Below are positions 52,023-61,608 of a stretch of 64,000 nt of DNA, in pieces. Source of the stretch: Gelidibacter sediminis (lineage in GTDB: Bacteria; Bacteroidota; Bacteroidia; Flavobacteriales; Flavobacteriaceae); the NCBI RefSeq assembly GCF_004364975.1, contig NZ_SOBW01000007.1, forward strand, positions 620,001 to 684,000, given 5' to 3'. The notes beneath the pieces were generated by a model. That model did no database searches, was not told the origin of the DNA, and worked only from the letters and a program-made list of their open reading frames with translations. The position numbers and the translations under genes are program-made. Numbering within the stretch: position 1 is the stretch's first letter; each line of letters opens with the position of its first letter.

Positions 52023-52801
52023 TGGCTGATAATTTAAATATCGCCCTGATTCAGTCAAAATTGGTGTGGGAAAATCCACGGAAAAATAGAATTGATTTTG
52101 AAAATAAAATCAACGCTCTTGATGATGTTGTAGATCTTGTTATACTTCCCGAAATGTTCACTTCTGGTTTTACCATGAATCCATCTCATGTAGCAGAAAC
52201 CATGGAGGGTGAGACCATTTCTTGGTTAAAAACTTTGGCAATTAAAAATCAAATTGCCTTAACGGGTAGTTTGGTCATAAAGGAAAACGGCAACTTTTAC
52301 AACCGTTTGATTTTTGTGCATCCCGATGGCTCAATAGAACATTATGACAAACGCCACACATTTACGTTAGCAGGTGAAGACAAGGTTTACACCGCTGGCA
52401 CTATAAAACTCATTGTAGATTATAAAGGATGGAAAATCTGTCCTTTAATTTGTTATGATCTCAGATTTCCTGTATGGTCAAGGAATATTGAAAATTACGA
52501 TTTACTTATTTATGTTGCCAATTGGCCAGCATCCCGCATCACAGCTTGGGACACCTTGTTAAAAGCACGTGCCATAGAGAATATGAGTTATTGTGTAGGT
52601 GTTAATAGAGTGGGCACTGATAATAATAACCATGATTACACTGGTCATTCCGCTGCTTATGATGTTTTAGGCAACAGGTTAGACACTATACCTTTTGATA
52701 ATGAAGCTATTGAAATTGTAAGGCTTAAGAAAAAAGACATTAAAATGTATAGAAACAAACTTAGTTTTCTATCAGATCGGGATCAGTTTTCAATAGGGTA
52801 A
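52022..52801 (+). CDS. Nitrilase-family amidohydrolase (omega-amidase-like)
   Basis: I set the start at GTG 52022, because the fold begins with NLNIALIQSKLVWENP and the longer frame overlaps the previous gene. The 259-residue enzyme has the nitrilase triad: E in LPEMFTSGF, K in YDKRHTF and C in CPLICYDLRFP. The LRFP context, with the length and the neighbour aminotransferase, fits omega-amidases, which convert alpha-ketoglutaramate or related keto-acid amides to acids plus ammonia. The 3' end overlaps the convergent lipoprotein gene by 41 bp. Confidence 0.88.
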   Translation: MADNLNIALIQSKLVWENPRKNRIDFENKINALDDVVDLVILPEMFTSGFTMNPSHVAETMEGETISWLKTLAIKNQIALTGSLVIKENGNFYNRLIFVHPDGSIEHYDKRHTFTLAGEDKVYTAGTIKLIVDYKGWKICPLICYDLRFPVWSRNIENYDLLIYVANWPASRITAWDTLLKARAIENMSYCVGVNRVGTDNNNHDYTGHSAAYDVLGNRLDTIPFDNEAIEIVRLKKKDIKMYRNKLSFLSDRDQFSIG

Positions 52802-54392
52802 ACGTATACACGGTATCCCAACCTGTTCTAGCCTCTACCTTGTCAGCATAATAACTGATACGCTCAGGTTGAATCTTCTTTAGGTAACTTCCCGTATCCC
52901 ATTTCTGATTTCCGTTGGCATCATAAACAACTCTTAAGTAATAATTTGCCGGATTGATATGTCTAAAATCAAACAATCGGGGTTTATCTGCATATTGTTC
53001 GTATTTCACGACACCTTTTTCATCTGTTAATTGTACAATCACAGGATATCTGGCATCAACCAATGTCACCCGGACATCCGACAATTCTGAGAATTTCTTG
53101 GTTTTAAACTCATACCTTAATGTGTCATTAACATTACCGAAAAAATCTGTGATAGCTTGTGGTAATAGCTTAATTTTATAAGTATTCGCTTCAATTTTAT
53201 TAAACTTGAAATGAAACCTGTTTTTCAAAGTATCAAATTCAGTTTTGAAAGGAATACTAAGCGAGTCTTTATCTATGATTGTTACTAGACTTTCATCCAA
53301 CCGTTCAAGAGGTACATTAGCTTCGATAGAAAAATCATCATCAAAATTTACAGCACTTGCCATGGTAGGCTTAATGCTTAGCGAATCGACTTTTAGGGCC
53401 CTGAACCGATGTTTTAAGGTGTCACTAAATGTGTTATTCTTTACAACAAAATATGTTGTATCCATTTCAACATTTGGCTTATACCAATAATATAAAGTAT
53501 CTCTCTGCGCATGTTTTACGAGACGATGCTCAAAACCCTCAGGTTTAGTACCGAGCATCTCAATGCGCACCGAATTATAATCGCCCCGAAATCCAAATTC
53601 TATCTTTTGTTTGGCAACTTGAGTTGGCCGCTCTACACTAAATTCAGGAATTTCCTTAAACAGCTTTAGTTCATAAAATGAATCTGTAGGCACCGTAATT
53701 TCCTGCTCATAAAACCCAATTTTATCCGTTTTTTGTTGATAGGTATAATTGGCATTTCCATCTTTTAATGCCACCAAACGGTATTTACCTGCCTTGATAT
53801 TATCAATACTAAAAGTACTCACACTATCTAAAGTATTGGTGACATATTTAGGTTGCTTTTTATAAACAGTAGAATCTGTATACGTAGCGTTAACCTCATA
53901 TAACATAACCGTTACAAACTTTTCTGGCTCACGTTTTTCAGCATCAATGACAGCTCCTTTCACAGAGAGTGAATCAATGTAATCTCCTGTAGAAAACACG
54001 TATTTGTAATAGGAATACGGATTCTCTTCATTATTATCTACAATACTCTGCCCGAAATTAAATGCGTAGGTCGTATTGGCTTGTAAGGTGTCATTTATTT
54101 TTATGGTGATGTATTTACTGGCGCTCCCAAGGGGCATCACATCAGGCTGCGGATCCATGGGAGGTGAAATAATAAGTTGTTTTTGAACATTTTTTATCTT
54201 GATATATTCATCAAAATAAATTTTGATTTCATTGCCCTTAAAATTAGTGGTATAATTTGCTGGTACTGACTTTACAATTTGCGGCGGTTGCGTATCTTTT
54301 TCACCTCCAGATGGTGTCCCTCTATTGGCACAATTAACTAGCGTAACAAGAATACCAATAAAAAGAAATAATTTATAATAGCTTTTAAACAT
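52761..54392 (-). CDS. Ig-like (SbsA-type) domain lipoprotein
   Basis: The start is set at ATG 54392, giving 543 residues with a lipoprotein signal (KLFLFIGILVTLVNC). An SbsA-type Ig-like domain follows: GGEKDTQPPQIVKSVPANYTTNFKGNEIKI, then FDEYIKIKNVQKQLIISPP. Further beta-rich repeats extend to the end. The family is common in Bacteroidota, is often annotated only as Ig-like domain-containing, and probably faces the periplasm or surface. Function is unknown. Confidence 0.85.
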   Translation of the reverse strand: MFKSYYKLFLFIGILVTLVNCANRGTPSGGEKDTQPPQIVKSVPANYTTNFKGNEIKIYFDEYIKIKNVQKQLIISPPMDPQPDVMPLGSASKYITIKINDTLQANTTYAFNFGQSIVDNNEENPYSYYKYVFSTGDYIDSLSVKGAVIDAEKREPEKFVTVMLYEVNATYTDSTVYKKQPKYVTNTLDSVSTFSIDNIKAGKYRLVALKDGNANYTYQQKTDKIGFYEQEITVPTDSFYELKLFKEIPEFSVERPTQVAKQKIEFGFRGDYNSVRIEMLGTKPEGFEHRLVKHAQRDTLYYWYKPNVEMDTTYFVVKNNTFSDTLKHRFRALKVDSLSIKPTMASAVNFDDDFSIEANVPLERLDESLVTIIDKDSLSIPFKTEFDTLKNRFHFKFNKIEANTYKIKLLPQAITDFFGNVNDTLRYEFKTKKFSELSDVRVTLVDARYPVIVQLTDEKGVVKYEQYADKPRLFDFRHINPANYYLRVVYDANGNQKWDTGSYLKKIQPERISYYADKVEARTGWDTVYTFTLLKTDPDLIEN

Positions 54393-54445
54393 CTGTACAC
54401 ACAAATTTTAGCAAATTAACGACATATTTAATTGAAACGAAAAAA

Positions 54446-55126
54446 TTACTCAGCAATTGCCATTGTTGCGATACTTATGGTGATGCCTTCAATTTTCATC
54501 AAGGCATTAGCACAGGTCTCAAGAGTAGCACCCGTAGTAATAATATCGTCTACAAGCAAAATATGCTTGCCTTTTAAGATTTTAAAATCCGTTACAGAAA
54601 ACACCGTGTCATCATTGTTCCACCGTCTTAATCGGTCCTTAAAAACTTGGGTTTTAGTAGCTTTAGTCTTTTGTAAAACACGTTTATTAAAATCGCAATT
54701 TAAAGCGCTAGCGATTTCCTTTCCAAATTTGTGTACTTGATTATATCCTCGTTGGCGCATCCGTTTGGCATGAAGAGGTACAGGCACCACTACATCTACC
54801 GACCTAAACTCTTCATGCCTGCGGAGCTCTTCTCCTAACCAACGTCCTAAAAACGCACCCACCTCCTCATGACCTTTGTATTTTAAGTTATGAAGCAAGT
54901 GCTGTACAATTCCTTTTTTCGAAAACCAAAGAAGTGAGGTGGCATAGCATAACTGAACCCTACCATAAAGAATTTTAGAAACTTCATTTTTCTGAAAATC
55001 CACAAAATCAGTCAAGGGCATCTCATGCCTACACAACGTACAAATATGTAGTTCATTATCTTCCAATGGGTTGTCACATGTGAGACAAATCTCCGGAAAA
55101 AACAATTTTAACAAATTTTTTACCAT
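54446..55126 (-). CDS. ComF family phosphoribosyltransferase-like protein
   Basis: This 226-residue protein has an N-terminal zinc-ribbon-like part (CLTCDNPL and ICTLCRHE, two CxxC pairs), RRGYNQVHKFGKEIA in the middle, and a type I phosphoribosyltransferase motif VLLVDDIITTGATLETC near the end. ComF proteins are needed for DNA uptake in naturally competent bacteria and probably help import single-stranded DNA. Other competence genes are not in the window. Confidence 0.93.
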   Translation of the reverse strand: MVKNLLKLFFPEICLTCDNPLEDNELHICTLCRHEMPLTDFVDFQKNEVSKILYGRVQLCYATSLLWFSKKGIVQHLLHNLKYKGHEEVGAFLGRWLGEELRRHEEFRSVDVVVPVPLHAKRMRQRGYNQVHKFGKEIASALNCDFNKRVLQKTKATKTQVFKDRLRRWNNDDTVFSVTDFKILKGKHILLVDDIITTGATLETCANALMKIEGITISIATMAIAE

Positions 55127-55212
55127 TTAATCGAATAAAAGTCGCTAGAACAAACTTAATCTATAATTTCGGTAAATAATATTTCAATCTCCTTTTCCCT
55201 TAATAATTAATA

Positions 55213-56094
55213 ATGATAGTTATCCCTCGTTTTTTTAACTACAAACTCATTATTGGCTCATTGGTTGTGACTGTTGTTGCGTTAACAATAGTCGGTTTTA
55301 CCACTTATGAATCTGAAAAAGCACAACAACAATTTCTAAAACAAGAGAAGAAACTGATTGAAAGTGAATTGTCTCAAATGCTCGTCAAATATGATGAAAT
55401 CTCAGAAGACAGCGACGTTCTCTCTCAACAATTGCTTGTTGCGAAGAAAAATACGACTTCAGCATTAGCAAAATTAAGACTTCTAAAAAGTGATTTTTCA
55501 GTATTGACACGGTTCAAATCTGAACTTTCTGATATCAAAATGAGAAATGACTTTCTTTTTAAAACCATTGACTCATTAGCCTCTGAAAACAAAAGTCTCA
55601 AAAAGGATAAATTGATTGCTCTACATGCACTAGAAGAACAACAAAAGACCAATAACGCTCTAACAAAAATTAACGCCTCATTAAATAAGCAGATTGAATC
55701 CGGTGCTATTATCACCGCAAATTCATTTTATGCTAAAGCATATAAATCTGACTCTCATTCTAGTGAGACTACCAAAGCTGCTCAGAGCAATCGTATTGAT
55801 GTCTGTTTTACACTAGCTGAAAATGCTTTGGCAAAACAAGGAAACAAGGAAATTTACATTCAAGTATTGAACCCGTTAAACAATGTCATTGCTGATAAAG
55901 GCGCGATTCAATTTGGAGAATCCTTATTGCTTTACAGTAATAAGCAACTCATTCATTACAACAACAAAGTTCTTGATGTCTGCACTAGCATAGTGGCTGA
56001 AAAAAATGATAAACCTTTTGCTAAAGGCACTTATTATGTATCGGTTTTTCTTAAAGATCGAAAACTAGGCGAAACCCAATTGGTTTTGAACTAA
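55213..56094 (+). CDS. Membrane-anchored coiled-coil protein of unknown function
   Basis: This 293-residue protein has one N-terminal membrane helix (LIIGSLVVTVVALTIVGF), a long helical coiled coil through about residue 165 (for example ESELSQMLVKYDEISEDSDVL and KDKLIALHALEEQQKTNNAL), and a C-terminal beta-rich domain with DVCFTLAENALAKQGNKEIY. I recognise it as a common flavobacterial hypothetical, sometimes loosely labelled chromosome partitioning protein. The membrane-plus-coil layout suggests a scaffold in the periplasm or cytoplasm. Confidence 0.75.
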   Translation: MIVIPRFFNYKLIIGSLVVTVVALTIVGFTTYESEKAQQQFLKQEKKLIESELSQMLVKYDEISEDSDVLSQQLLVAKKNTTSALAKLRLLKSDFSVLTRFKSELSDIKMRNDFLFKTIDSLASENKSLKKDKLIALHALEEQQKTNNALTKINASLNKQIESGAIITANSFYAKAYKSDSHSSETTKAAQSNRIDVCFTLAENALAKQGNKEIYIQVLNPLNNVIADKGAIQFGESLLLYSNKQLIHYNNKVLDVCTSIVAEKNDKPFAKGTYYVSVFLKDRKLGETQLVLN

Positions 56095-56147
56095 CTTCTA
56101 AATAAAATTTATTTACAGATTCCGTTCCTTTAATTGGCACGGTTTTC

Positions 56148-56155
56148 TATTTTTG
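56148..56155 (+). promoter_or_regulatory. -7 promoter box for glyS
   Basis: TATTTTTG matches TAnnTTTG exactly and ends 5 bp before the glyS ATG (56161), so the transcript probably starts at or very near the start codon. Confidence 0.55.
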
Positions 56156-56160
56156 CAGTT

Positions 56161-57702
56161 ATGACAAATCAGGACGATCAATTTAAGAAAGTTGTATCTC
56201 ACGCTAAAGAATACGGATATGTGTTTCAAAGTAGTGAAATATACGATGGCCTAAGTGCAGTGTATGACTACGCACAAAATGGGGCTGAATTAAAGAAAAA
56301 CATACGTGACTACTGGTGGAAAGCCGTGGTACAAATGCACGATAATATTGTGGGCATTGACTCTTCTATTTTTATGCATCCCACTACCTGGAAAGCGTCT
56401 GGGCACGTTGATGCCTTTAATGATCCTTTAATAGATAACAAGGATTCTAAAAAACGTTATCGGGCAGATGTACTTATAGAAGATTACTGCGCTAAAATTG
56501 AAGGCAAAATTGACAAGGAAGTTGATAAAGCCGCGAAACGTTTTGGGGATGCTTTCAATAAAGAAGAATTCATATCTACCAACCCTAGAGTTGTGGGATA
56601 TTACGATAAAATAAAAACCATCCTATCCCGTATGGCAAAATCTTTAGAATCTGAAGATCTAGCTGACGTTAAAGCGCTTATTGAAGAATTAGAGATTGCT
56701 GATCCGTTAACGGGGAGTAGAAATTGGACTGAGGTAAAGCAGTTCAACTTAATGTTTGGTACCAAATTGGGCGCTTCAGCTGAAAGTGCGATGGATTTAT
56801 ACCTTCGCCCTGAAACTGCACAAGGAATTTTTGTAAACTTCCTAAATGTTCAAAAAACAGGCCGTATGAAGATTCCGTTTGGAATTGCTCAAACAGGAAA
56901 AGCTTTTAGAAATGAGATTGTTGCAAGACAGTTTATTTTTAGGATGCGTGAGTTTGAACAAATGGAAATGCAATTTTTCATCAAACCAGGCACTCAAAAA
57001 GAATGGTTTGAACACTGGAAAGAAACTCGAATGAAATGGCATTTATCATTGGGAATGGGCGATGAAAATTACCGTTTCCACGATCATGAAAAATTGGCCC
57101 ATTATGCTGATGCTGCTACAGATATCGAATTTAAATTCCCATTCGGGTTTAAGGAGTTGGAAGGCATCCATTCTAGAACCGATTTCGATCTTAAACAACA
57201 CGAGGAGTTTTCAGGCAAAAAACTTCAGTATTTTGATCATGAAACTAATGAAAGCTATACACCATATGTGCTGGAAACTTCTATCGGATTAGACCGAATG
57301 TTTTTAGCAGTATTTTCGAATGCTTTGGTTGAAGAAGAGCTGGACAATAATACAACGCGCACCGTATTAAAATTACCTGCTGTTTTAGCACCGGTTAAAG
57401 CTGCAATTTTACCTTTGGTTAAGAAAGATGGGTTACCGGAAATTGCACGTCAGATTATGGATGATTTAAAGTGGGATTTCAATGTGGCCTATGATGAAAA
57501 GGATGCGGTTGGAAGACGATACAGACGTCAAGATGCCAATGGCACGCCATTTTGTATTACTGTAGATCATGATACCTTAGAAGATCAAACCGTCACCATC
57601 CGCCATAGAGATACTATGGAGCAAACACGCGTTAAAATTGAAGACTTACGGGATCTTATCAAAAAGGAAGTAGATATGAAATCGTGGTTAAAGAAAATAT
57701 AA
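56161..57702 (+). CDS. glyS: Glycyl-tRNA synthetase (homodimeric, class II)
   Basis: The start is set at ATG 56161, giving 513 residues. It has YDGLSAVYDYAQNGAELKKN near the N-terminus, class II motif 2 FRNEIVARQFIFRMREFEQMEMQFF, motif 3 ETSIGLDRMFLAV, and an anticodon-binding domain with PVKAAILPLVKKDG. This is the alpha-2 type enzyme that charges tRNA-Gly, not the alpha-2 beta-2 form, so one gene is enough. The symbol follows common annotation for this type. A -7 box ends 5 bp before the ATG. Confidence 0.96.
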   Translation: MTNQDDQFKKVVSHAKEYGYVFQSSEIYDGLSAVYDYAQNGAELKKNIRDYWWKAVVQMHDNIVGIDSSIFMHPTTWKASGHVDAFNDPLIDNKDSKKRYRADVLIEDYCAKIEGKIDKEVDKAAKRFGDAFNKEEFISTNPRVVGYYDKIKTILSRMAKSLESEDLADVKALIEELEIADPLTGSRNWTEVKQFNLMFGTKLGASAESAMDLYLRPETAQGIFVNFLNVQKTGRMKIPFGIAQTGKAFRNEIVARQFIFRMREFEQMEMQFFIKPGTQKEWFEHWKETRMKWHLSLGMGDENYRFHDHEKLAHYADAATDIEFKFPFGFKELEGIHSRTDFDLKQHEEFSGKKLQYFDHETNESYTPYVLETSIGLDRMFLAVFSNALVEEELDNNTTRTVLKLPAVLAPVKAAILPLVKKDGLPEIARQIMDDLKWDFNVAYDEKDAVGRRYRRQDANGTPFCITVDHDTLEDQTVTIRHRDTMEQTRVKIEDLRDLIKKEVDMKSWLKKI

Positions 57703-57732
57703 TTCTACTCAATGTTGAATTAATAAAATATA

Positions 57733-57774
57733 AAAATCCAAATCTCAATAGCTTACTATCGGGATTTGGATTTT
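57733..57774. terminator. Bidirectional terminator between glyS and OMP gene
   Basis: Stem AAAATCCAAATC / GATTTGGATTTT with an 18-nt loop, lying between convergent genes. Both sides carry T-rich flanks. Confidence 0.75.
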
Positions 57775-57790
57775 ATATTTCTATAATAGA

Positions 57791-58348
57791 TTAAAATCGG
57801 TATCCCAAATTGAAACCAAATTTCCCGACGATAGGCGAGTAATCATAATATTCTGAATTATTGGTATTGAAGAAGTTCCTCCCAATACCGCCATTGACTT
57901 CAAATACAAATCCACCAGAGGTCAACCATTTTCCACCAAGTCCAAATCCTAGAGCAAAATCAGTAACGTTTTCATCCCAATACTTACGACCACCGTCTGG
58001 AGTATGAATAGCGTACTCGCGGTCTATAGAGTTTAACATTCCAAATCCTTCCAGAAAAAAACCAGCGGCATATTTATTACCAAAGAAAATACGATAATAA
58101 GGCGAGATATAATAGTTAAGATCCATATCAAAATTTTTGGAATCAAAAGGGATAAAAGCTGAAATCCCTACAGAGGACTGCTCTGTTAAATTGCGTTCGT
58201 AACTCGGTTCAAAAGAACCAAATAAGAGAAATACCGCATTTAATTTTAGCTCATTTTTGCCTGAATGTGTTTTCTTGATACTATCATTTTGAGCCTGTGT
58301 GGCCACAACTGCAAATAGCATCAGCACAGCAAGGATACAACTTTTCAT
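57791..58348 (-). CDS. Outer-membrane beta-barrel protein (DUF3575-like)
   Basis: This 185-residue protein has a signal peptide (ending ATQAQ), then KNELKLNAVFLLFGSFEPSYERNLTEQSSVGISAFIPF, a pattern I associate with DUF3575-type barrels in Bacteroidota. Alternating strands end in GKFGFNLGYRF with a terminal Phe. It is probably an outer-membrane protein of unknown function. No operon partner is evident. Confidence 0.82.
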   Translation of the reverse strand: MKSCILAVLMLFAVVATQAQNDSIKKTHSGKNELKLNAVFLLFGSFEPSYERNLTEQSSVGISAFIPFDSKNFDMDLNYYISPYYRIFFGNKYAAGFFLEGFGMLNSIDREYAIHTPDGGRKYWDENVTDFALGFGLGGKWLTSGGFVFEVNGGIGRNFFNTNNSEYYDYSPIVGKFGFNLGYRF

Positions 58349-58470
58349 AAATTATTAATTTTGGTTAGAAGGGTCTGTCAATTTTAAGATGCAAAGTAAT
58401 TGAAAAAGTTGCGTTAAAAAAGGCATTAATAATAAATAAACATACGGTAGATCAAAATAGTTTTCTGCCT

Positions 58471-60453
58471 TTATTTTTCTGAATACGCCAATAAACGTAA
58501 TGCATTAATAACTACCACCAAAGTAGACCCTTCATGGAAAGCTACTGCAAGACCAATATTGGTCAAATCTAATATGGTAGCAGGCACCAACAACGCTACA
58601 ACACCCATGCTGATCCAAATATTTTGGGTTATGATGCGTTTTGAAGCCCTGCTCAACCCAATAACAAATGGCAACATTTCAATTTTGTCAGACATGAGGG
58701 CTACGTCGGCAGTTTCTAGCGCCACATCACTTCCTGCAGCGCCCATAGCAACACTCACAGTGCTATATGCCATTGCAGGTGCATCGTTAACGCCATCACC
58801 AACCATTGCAATCTTGCCATCGCGTTGCATTAATTTTTTAACAGCTTCCACCTTGTCTTCTGGTAATAAATTACCCCGAGCTTCAGTCAATCCAATACGT
58901 TTGGCAATTGCATTTCCCACATTTTGATGATCTCCAGTAAGCATTACCATGCGTTTTATACCGATGGATTTCAATTTTTTCAAGGTACTGACAGCCGTTG
59001 CTCGTGGAACATCCATTACGCTAATCAATCCCACAACTTCCTTATCATACGCCACTAACATGGCCGTATGACCTCCTAACAGCATCTCCTGCATCTCTAA
59101 AAGCAAATCAGGAGCGATGGTCATGCCTTCATCGGTCATTAATTTTTCGTTCCCTATAAATACAGGTTTTTCTTTAAATGTAGCACTGATTCCTTTTCCT
59201 TGAATGGCAGTAACATTTGATGCCATATTCTCATGTTCCATCACATAAAGCAACTGTAAATCTTTAGCAATGGCTCTTGCCAACGGATGATTACTCAAGC
59301 TTTCCACTTCATAAACAAGACGCGCCAAACCAGTTTCTGTGTATTTATAAGGCACTAAATTGGTGAGTTTCGGTTTACCTTCTGTAAGTGTTCCGGTTTT
59401 ATCAAAAGCGATGGTGGTGATGGATCCTAAATCTTCCAACGCTTTCCCACCTTTGATCAACACCCCTTTTTGAGCTGCTCTCGCAATTCCGCTTAAAACA
59501 GCACTCGGTGTTGAAATTGCCAAGGCGCACGGACTTGCTGCCACTAATACCGTGATGGCACGATACAAACTATCGCCAAAAGGCTCATCGACCACTACGT
59601 AAGCAAAACATAGTATAATCACCACCAAAATAACGATAGGCACATACCATTTTTCAAATTTTTTGGTCATTCGCTGCGTAGGCGATTTTTGGGTCTCTAC
59701 CTCGCTTACCATTTTAATCAAACGGGCAACAGTAGAGTCTTTACTCAGTTTAAGCACGAGCACCTCTATACTTCCGTCGCCATTAATAGTTCCAGTAAAC
59801 ACAACATTTGAAGCATCAATATCTTTGAATTGAGGAAGATTTTCCGTAGAGTCAATAGCGGTTTTGTCAATTGGCATACTTTCTCCAGTAATAGAGGCCT
59901 GATTAATAGCACTGCTCCCACTAATGATGACGCCATCTGCCGAAATTTTAGAATTTGGCTTGACTACAATTATATCATTGATTTCTAATTCTTCTACGGG
60001 AACCTCTTCTATTTTATCATCGCGTTTTACTAAGGCGGTCTTCGGACTTAAATCGCCTAGAGCTTCAATCGATTTTTTTGCCTTGTTCATGGCATAACTC
60101 TCCAATGCATGCCCTAAACTGAACAAAAATAAAAGTAACGCACCTTCGGCCCAACTCCCAATATAAGCTGCTCCAATGGCAGCCGCTATCATTAAAAAAT
60201 CAATTTCGAAACCGCCTCTTTTAATTTTTTCGTAGGCTTCAATGGTAATGTAGTAACCACCAAATGCATAAGAGATGATAAAAGGTGTCAGATACATCCA
60301 TATGGATTGGGTTTCAGATCCGAATGTTTTTATTAAAAACCCTATTAATAGAAAAACGCCACAAAGTAATGAGAAATATAATTCTGTTCGTTTACCGAAA
60401 ATACCATCGTGATTATGAGCATGATCGTGAGTGCCATTGGATTGTTCTGCCAT
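58471..60453 (-). CDS. Heavy-metal P-type ATPase, P1B-4-like
   Basis: This 660-residue ATPase has a His-rich start (HDHAHNHD at about residues 9-16), six to eight membrane helices, the phosphorylation motif DKTGTLTEG, the actuator ITGESMPIDK and the GDGVNDAPAM hinge. The membrane metal site is SPC (AASPCALAIS), and the last helix has HEGST, which together define the P1B-4 group (Co, Zn, Cd or Fe efflux) rather than the CPC types. It lies 9 bp downstream of the CzcB-like adaptor gene and belongs to this metal-efflux set. Confidence 0.93.
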   Translation of the reverse strand: MAEQSNGTHDHAHNHDGIFGKRTELYFSLLCGVFLLIGFLIKTFGSETQSIWMYLTPFIISYAFGGYYITIEAYEKIKRGGFEIDFLMIAAAIGAAYIGSWAEGALLLFLFSLGHALESYAMNKAKKSIEALGDLSPKTALVKRDDKIEEVPVEELEINDIIVVKPNSKISADGVIISGSSAINQASITGESMPIDKTAIDSTENLPQFKDIDASNVVFTGTINGDGSIEVLVLKLSKDSTVARLIKMVSEVETQKSPTQRMTKKFEKWYVPIVILVVIILCFAYVVVDEPFGDSLYRAITVLVAASPCALAISTPSAVLSGIARAAQKGVLIKGGKALEDLGSITTIAFDKTGTLTEGKPKLTNLVPYKYTETGLARLVYEVESLSNHPLARAIAKDLQLLYVMEHENMASNVTAIQGKGISATFKEKPVFIGNEKLMTDEGMTIAPDLLLEMQEMLLGGHTAMLVAYDKEVVGLISVMDVPRATAVSTLKKLKSIGIKRMVMLTGDHQNVGNAIAKRIGLTEARGNLLPEDKVEAVKKLMQRDGKIAMVGDGVNDAPAMAYSTVSVAMGAAGSDVALETADVALMSDKIEMLPFVIGLSRASKRIITQNIWISMGVVALLVPATILDLTNIGLAVAFHEGSTLVVVINALRLLAYSEK

Positions 60454-60462
60454 AATTATATT

Positions 60463-61608
60463 TTAATGCGAATGTCCACCGTCATCAGCGTTGTTGAGCA
60501 ACATGTAGGTGCCATCCATAACAATTTTTTTATTTTTTAAAGATACTGAATTTAACACTTCAACCATATCTTCAGTTTCCATTCCTAAGTCTATTTTTAG
60601 TTGTTTTAACTCGTAACCCGCATCCGTTTCACGGTCTAACATTAATACGTAATAGTCATCTTCTTGCTGAATAACCGCAGTTTTAGGCAATGCCATTCCT
60701 AGAGATGAGCCAACAATAATTTGGGCTTCCACAAACATGCCTACAATAAATGCAGTGTGGTCATTTTCAATATGACCGTGAACCACGACGCGTCTATTTT
60801 CAGGATCAATAGTGGTCCCAACCAAATGCACTTCTGCTTTGTAAATGCTATCAGATGCTTCTGGAATTCTAAAGTCGATAGTCTGACCTTTCTTAATTTT
60901 AAGAATATCCTTCTCAAAAACTGATAATTCTAAATGAATATGCTCTGTATCAATAATTTCCATAATAATGTCTGACGGAGACACGTAAGTCCCGTTGCTG
61001 ATGTTAACTTTAGTTACAAATCCATCAATGGGAGCGTATAGATTAATACTGGAGCTAATGGTACCTTTTTCTACTGATGCCGGATTAATGTTCATCATTT
61101 GCAACTTCTTTTTTAAGCCGTTGTAATGTGCCAAACTGCTTTTATAAGTGCTTTCCGCCTTTAAAAAGTTCTTTTGTGAGGTGATATTTTCATCATAAAG
61201 CGTCTTTTGGCGGGTAAATTCCGACTTCAAGAAATTGAGCTGTTCAGCTACCTCGGCATATTCCTGCTGAATTTCCACAATTTCTGTGTTTTCTAAAGTG
61301 AGCAGATATTGCCCTTTCTTAACCTCATCGCCCACCAATAGCGGATTTTTGGTCACATAACCGCCCATAAATGTGCTCACACTCGATTTATTTTGGGTGG
61401 GCACATCAATCATGCCGTTGACCTTAATAGTCGTATTAAATTCATGTTCGGCAATGTTGCCAAAAGTCATCTTTTCACCTTCAAATTGGGCTTTAGTGAT
61501 GACCAGCGCATGGGGTGCCACTTTCGACTCTTCTGTTTTTTCTTCGTTTTTATCATTTCCACAAGCCATTACAAGCGTGAAAACAAATAAGATATATAGC
61601 TGTTTCAT
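60463..61608 (-). CDS. RND efflux periplasmic adaptor (CzcB/CusB-like)
   Basis: This 381-residue lipoprotein (lipobox VMAC, C16) has a membrane-fusion layout: a barrel-sandwich segment NKSSVSTFMGGYVTKNPLLVG, a helical hairpin around EIQQEYAEVAEQLNFLKSEFTRQ, then SINLYAPIDGFVTKVNISNGTYVSP. A His-rich end (DDGGHSH) may bind metal. It joins the RND pump to its outer-membrane channel. Its ATG overlaps the stop of the CzcA-TolC fusion by one base (TAATG). Confidence 0.93.
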   Translation of the reverse strand: MKQLYILFVFTLVMACGNDKNEEKTEESKVAPHALVITKAQFEGEKMTFGNIAEHEFNTTIKVNGMIDVPTQNKSSVSTFMGGYVTKNPLLVGDEVKKGQYLLTLENTEIVEIQQEYAEVAEQLNFLKSEFTRQKTLYDENITSQKNFLKAESTYKSSLAHYNGLKKKLQMMNINPASVEKGTISSSINLYAPIDGFVTKVNISNGTYVSPSDIIMEIIDTEHIHLELSVFEKDILKIKKGQTIDFRIPEASDSIYKAEVHLVGTTIDPENRRVVVHGHIENDHTAFIVGMFVEAQIIVGSSLGMALPKTAVIQQEDDYYVLMLDRETDAGYELKQLKIDLGMETEDMVEVLNSVSLKNKKIVMDGTYMLLNNADDGGHSH

